From Planctomicrobium sp051465645 (GTDB lineage Bacteria > Planctomycetota > Planctomycetia > Planctomycetales > Planctomycetaceae), in NCBI RefSeq assembly GCF_051465645.1, contig NZ_CP195790.1:2418001-2482000 (forward strand): 64,000 nt of DNA, in the 5' to 3' direction. Shown piece by piece: positions 62,688-64,000 of this stretch. The notes beneath the pieces were generated by a model that did no database searches, had not been told where the DNA came from, and saw only the letters and a program-made list of their open reading frames with translations. Position 1 is the stretch's first letter, and every line of letters starts with the position of its first letter. Both the position numbers and the translations under genes were made by a program.

Positions 62688-64000
62688 TTACTTCAGGCTC
62701 TCCAGGAACGTAATCACATCCAGAAACTCAACTGGAGAAATCGTCCCGGCAAGTCCATCCGGCATACTGCTCTGTCGCAGAAGTTTACGCTCGTCGATCT
62801 CGGCTGTCGGAATGGTTCTTTTCTCTTTTCCATCGAAGATCACGACCGCTTCTGGTGTTTCACTGACAAGAAGACCGGAGACTAATTTGCCCTGATCCGT
62901 GACAATCATGGTTGTCAGGTACTTCTCATTCAGCTCCGCATTCGGATCGATAATCGATTCGATGATCTTCAACTTCGAGAGCCGCGTCCCGACCTTCATT
63001 ATGTCCGGGCCGAACTCGCCTCCTTCATTGAAGACCTTATGGCACGCGACACAATTCCGGCGAAAGACATTCTTCCCATTCTCGACGTTGCCTCCCTTGA
63101 TATCACCAAGAGCCTGCATCGCCTTGTTTCGTTCTTCGTCTGAACGCTGCTCTTTCCCGATGAGTACTTGAAGGTAAGGAACGAGTTCCGCACCCTTCTT
63201 GTCCGTGGCAATCACAGAATTCAGGATCTCTTTTCCGACAGGGAATTCGCGTGCAAGCTCCCCTTTCAGGAAGGCTCCGCGCCACCCGGTCAACGTGGCC
63301 CCAAGTGCCGCATCCGCTGTGTACTTCAGCCAGTAATCTTCCGGAGACAACTGCAACGCTGCAAGCACTGCAACCGCCGATTCCTGACCGGGGAAGTAAC
63401 TCAAGCCTCGAACCACCTCTGTTCGAACACGAGGATGAGCGTCAACTGCGAGTCTGGTCAACTGTGATTGAACGTCCGCAAGATACTCGCGTTCATCGGT
63501 CAACACATGAACCGCCGCAGCGCGTGCGTCCGGGGTTTTCAGTGAAAGAACTTGATTCAAATGCTCCTGATCAACAGCATGAAAGCTCTGCTGAATCCAG
63601 AGTGCCTCACACATCAGGCGATCGTACAACGGGTCATTCGCATCGAGGCCAGAAATCCAATTCTTGACGGCCGCGAGCACGTCGGCTTCGGGACGACTGT
63701 GAATTTCAAGTCGGGCACGAGCACGTGTTCGCCACTCATATTCACGGAGTTGTTCAAGCAGTTCCGGGAGCGACTTCCCTTTCTGGGTCACCGGTTTCAG
63801 CAATGGCTTTTGAGTATAGACCAGACGATAGACTCGCCCGTGAATGTGGTCACGATTGGGGTCTCGTTGACTGTATTGCATGTGACCGATCAACGGATTT
63901 GCCCAGTCGCCGAACCACAATGCTCCATCCGGTCCAATCTGAGGATCAACCGGGCGAAAGTGTTTGTCCGTCGACGTCAGCAGATCAAAGAATGTCTTCG
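62688..64000 (-). CDS. PVC-type heme-binding CxxCH protein (5' end beyond window)
   Basis: The frame is open to the right window edge, so the N-terminal domains are missing. The visible 437 residues start in the propeller domain (FRPVDPQIGPDGALWFGDW, HMQYSQRDPNRDHIHGRVYRLVY), pass through HEAT-like helices (VHVLTDEREYLADVQSQL) and end in a cytochrome c-like domain with CVACHKVFNEGGEFGPDI and a late methionine (RQSSMPDGLAGTI), the likely second heme ligand. This is the Pirellula/Verrucomicrobium-type heme-binding family, secreted and thought to act in sugar oxidation or electron transfer; its reaction is unknown. Confidence 0.92.
   Translation of the reverse strand, partial: KTFFDLLTSTDKHFRPVDPQIGPDGALWFGDWANPLIGHMQYSQRDPNRDHIHGRVYRLVYTQKPLLKPVTQKGKSLPELLEQLREYEWRTRARARLEIHSRPEADVLAAVKNWISGLDANDPLYDRLMCEALWIQQSFHAVDQEHLNQVLSLKTPDARAAAVHVLTDEREYLADVQSQLTRLAVDAHPRVRTEVVRGLSYFPGQESAVAVLAALQLSPEDYWLKYTADAALGATLTGWRGAFLKGELAREFPVGKEILNSVIATDKKGAELVPYLQVLIGKEQRSDEERNKAMQALGDIKGGNVENGKNVFRRNCVACHKVFNEGGEFGPDIMKVGTRLSKLKIIESIIDPNAELNEKYLTTMIVTDQGKLVSGLLVSETPEAVVIFDGKEKRTIPTAEIDERKLLRQSSMPDGLAGTISPVEFLDVITFLESLK

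Overview
The window reads as chromosomal DNA of a planctomycete (Planctomycetota, probably Planctomycetaceae-like). Pointers are several families typical of that phylum: DUF1570 and DUF1571 secreted proteins, a DUF1080 protein, a Pirellula/Verrucomicrobium-type heme-binding CxxCH protein, a secreted multi-EF-hand protein, BatA/VWA membrane proteins, and many exported proteins of unknown function. Genes are long, intergenic gaps are generous, and GC is moderate. I see no rRNA, tRNA, CRISPR array, complete insertion sequence or prophage. One low-GC stretch (about 41.2-43.7 kb), with a GumK-like glycosyltransferase, looks acquired.

Layout. 1-7 kb: C-terminally cut CobA-HemD fusion (siroheme/heme), a secreted hypothetical, an exported methyltransferase and LptD (outer-membrane LPS assembly). 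7.5-11.6 kb: a DUF1570 metalloprotease-like protein, a small secreted protein, a DUF1571 protein and an MFS transporter. 11.6-16 kb: PPP-type phosphatase, a cytochrome P450 with an unusual tail, and a squalene/phytoene synthase. 16.6-25 kb: two adjacent TPR envelope proteins, tyrS and hemL. 25-28.5 kb: EF-hand protein, csrA and a WecA-type transferase. 28.5-32.3 kb: sialidase / DUF1080 / sialidase-like glycan cluster. 32.7-41.2 kb: a membrane-anchored protein with a Lys/Glu/Pro tail, RluD, a FAH-family enzyme and three secreted or HEAT-repeat proteins. 42.5-50.5 kb: GumK-like enzyme, COG2509 FAD protein, small P-loop ATPase, zwf, a lipoprotein and ychF. 50.6-62.6 kb: an ADP/ATP-carrier-like MFS protein, ftsH, an acidic membrane protein, a BatA/VWA protein, a zinc-ribbon membrane protein and, divergently, two proteins whose transmembrane segments share an Asp-containing motif like those of stator B subunits. 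62.7 kb to the end: a partial CxxCH heme protein.

Many genes concern the envelope: LPS (LptD, WecA), surface glycans (GumK-like, sialidases, DUF1080), membrane quality control (FtsH) and TPR/VWA scaffolds. A second thread is tetrapyrrole chemistry: CobA-HemD and HemL make the precursor, while the P450 and CxxCH protein use heme.

The most interesting non-coding signals are: a short palindrome (AGACC-N5-GGTCT) that overlaps TAG stop codons and precedes terminators at several gene ends; a longer two-copy element carrying the same palindrome plus a second hairpin with a compensatory base change; and two overlapping perfect inverted repeats upstream of the large TPR gene. The strongest candidate for an undescribed protein system is the 54.4-62.6 kb cluster with the paired SxLDxL membrane proteins. 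Several start codons were moved to sites with a clear Shine-Dalgarno sequence, and this is noted in each entry.
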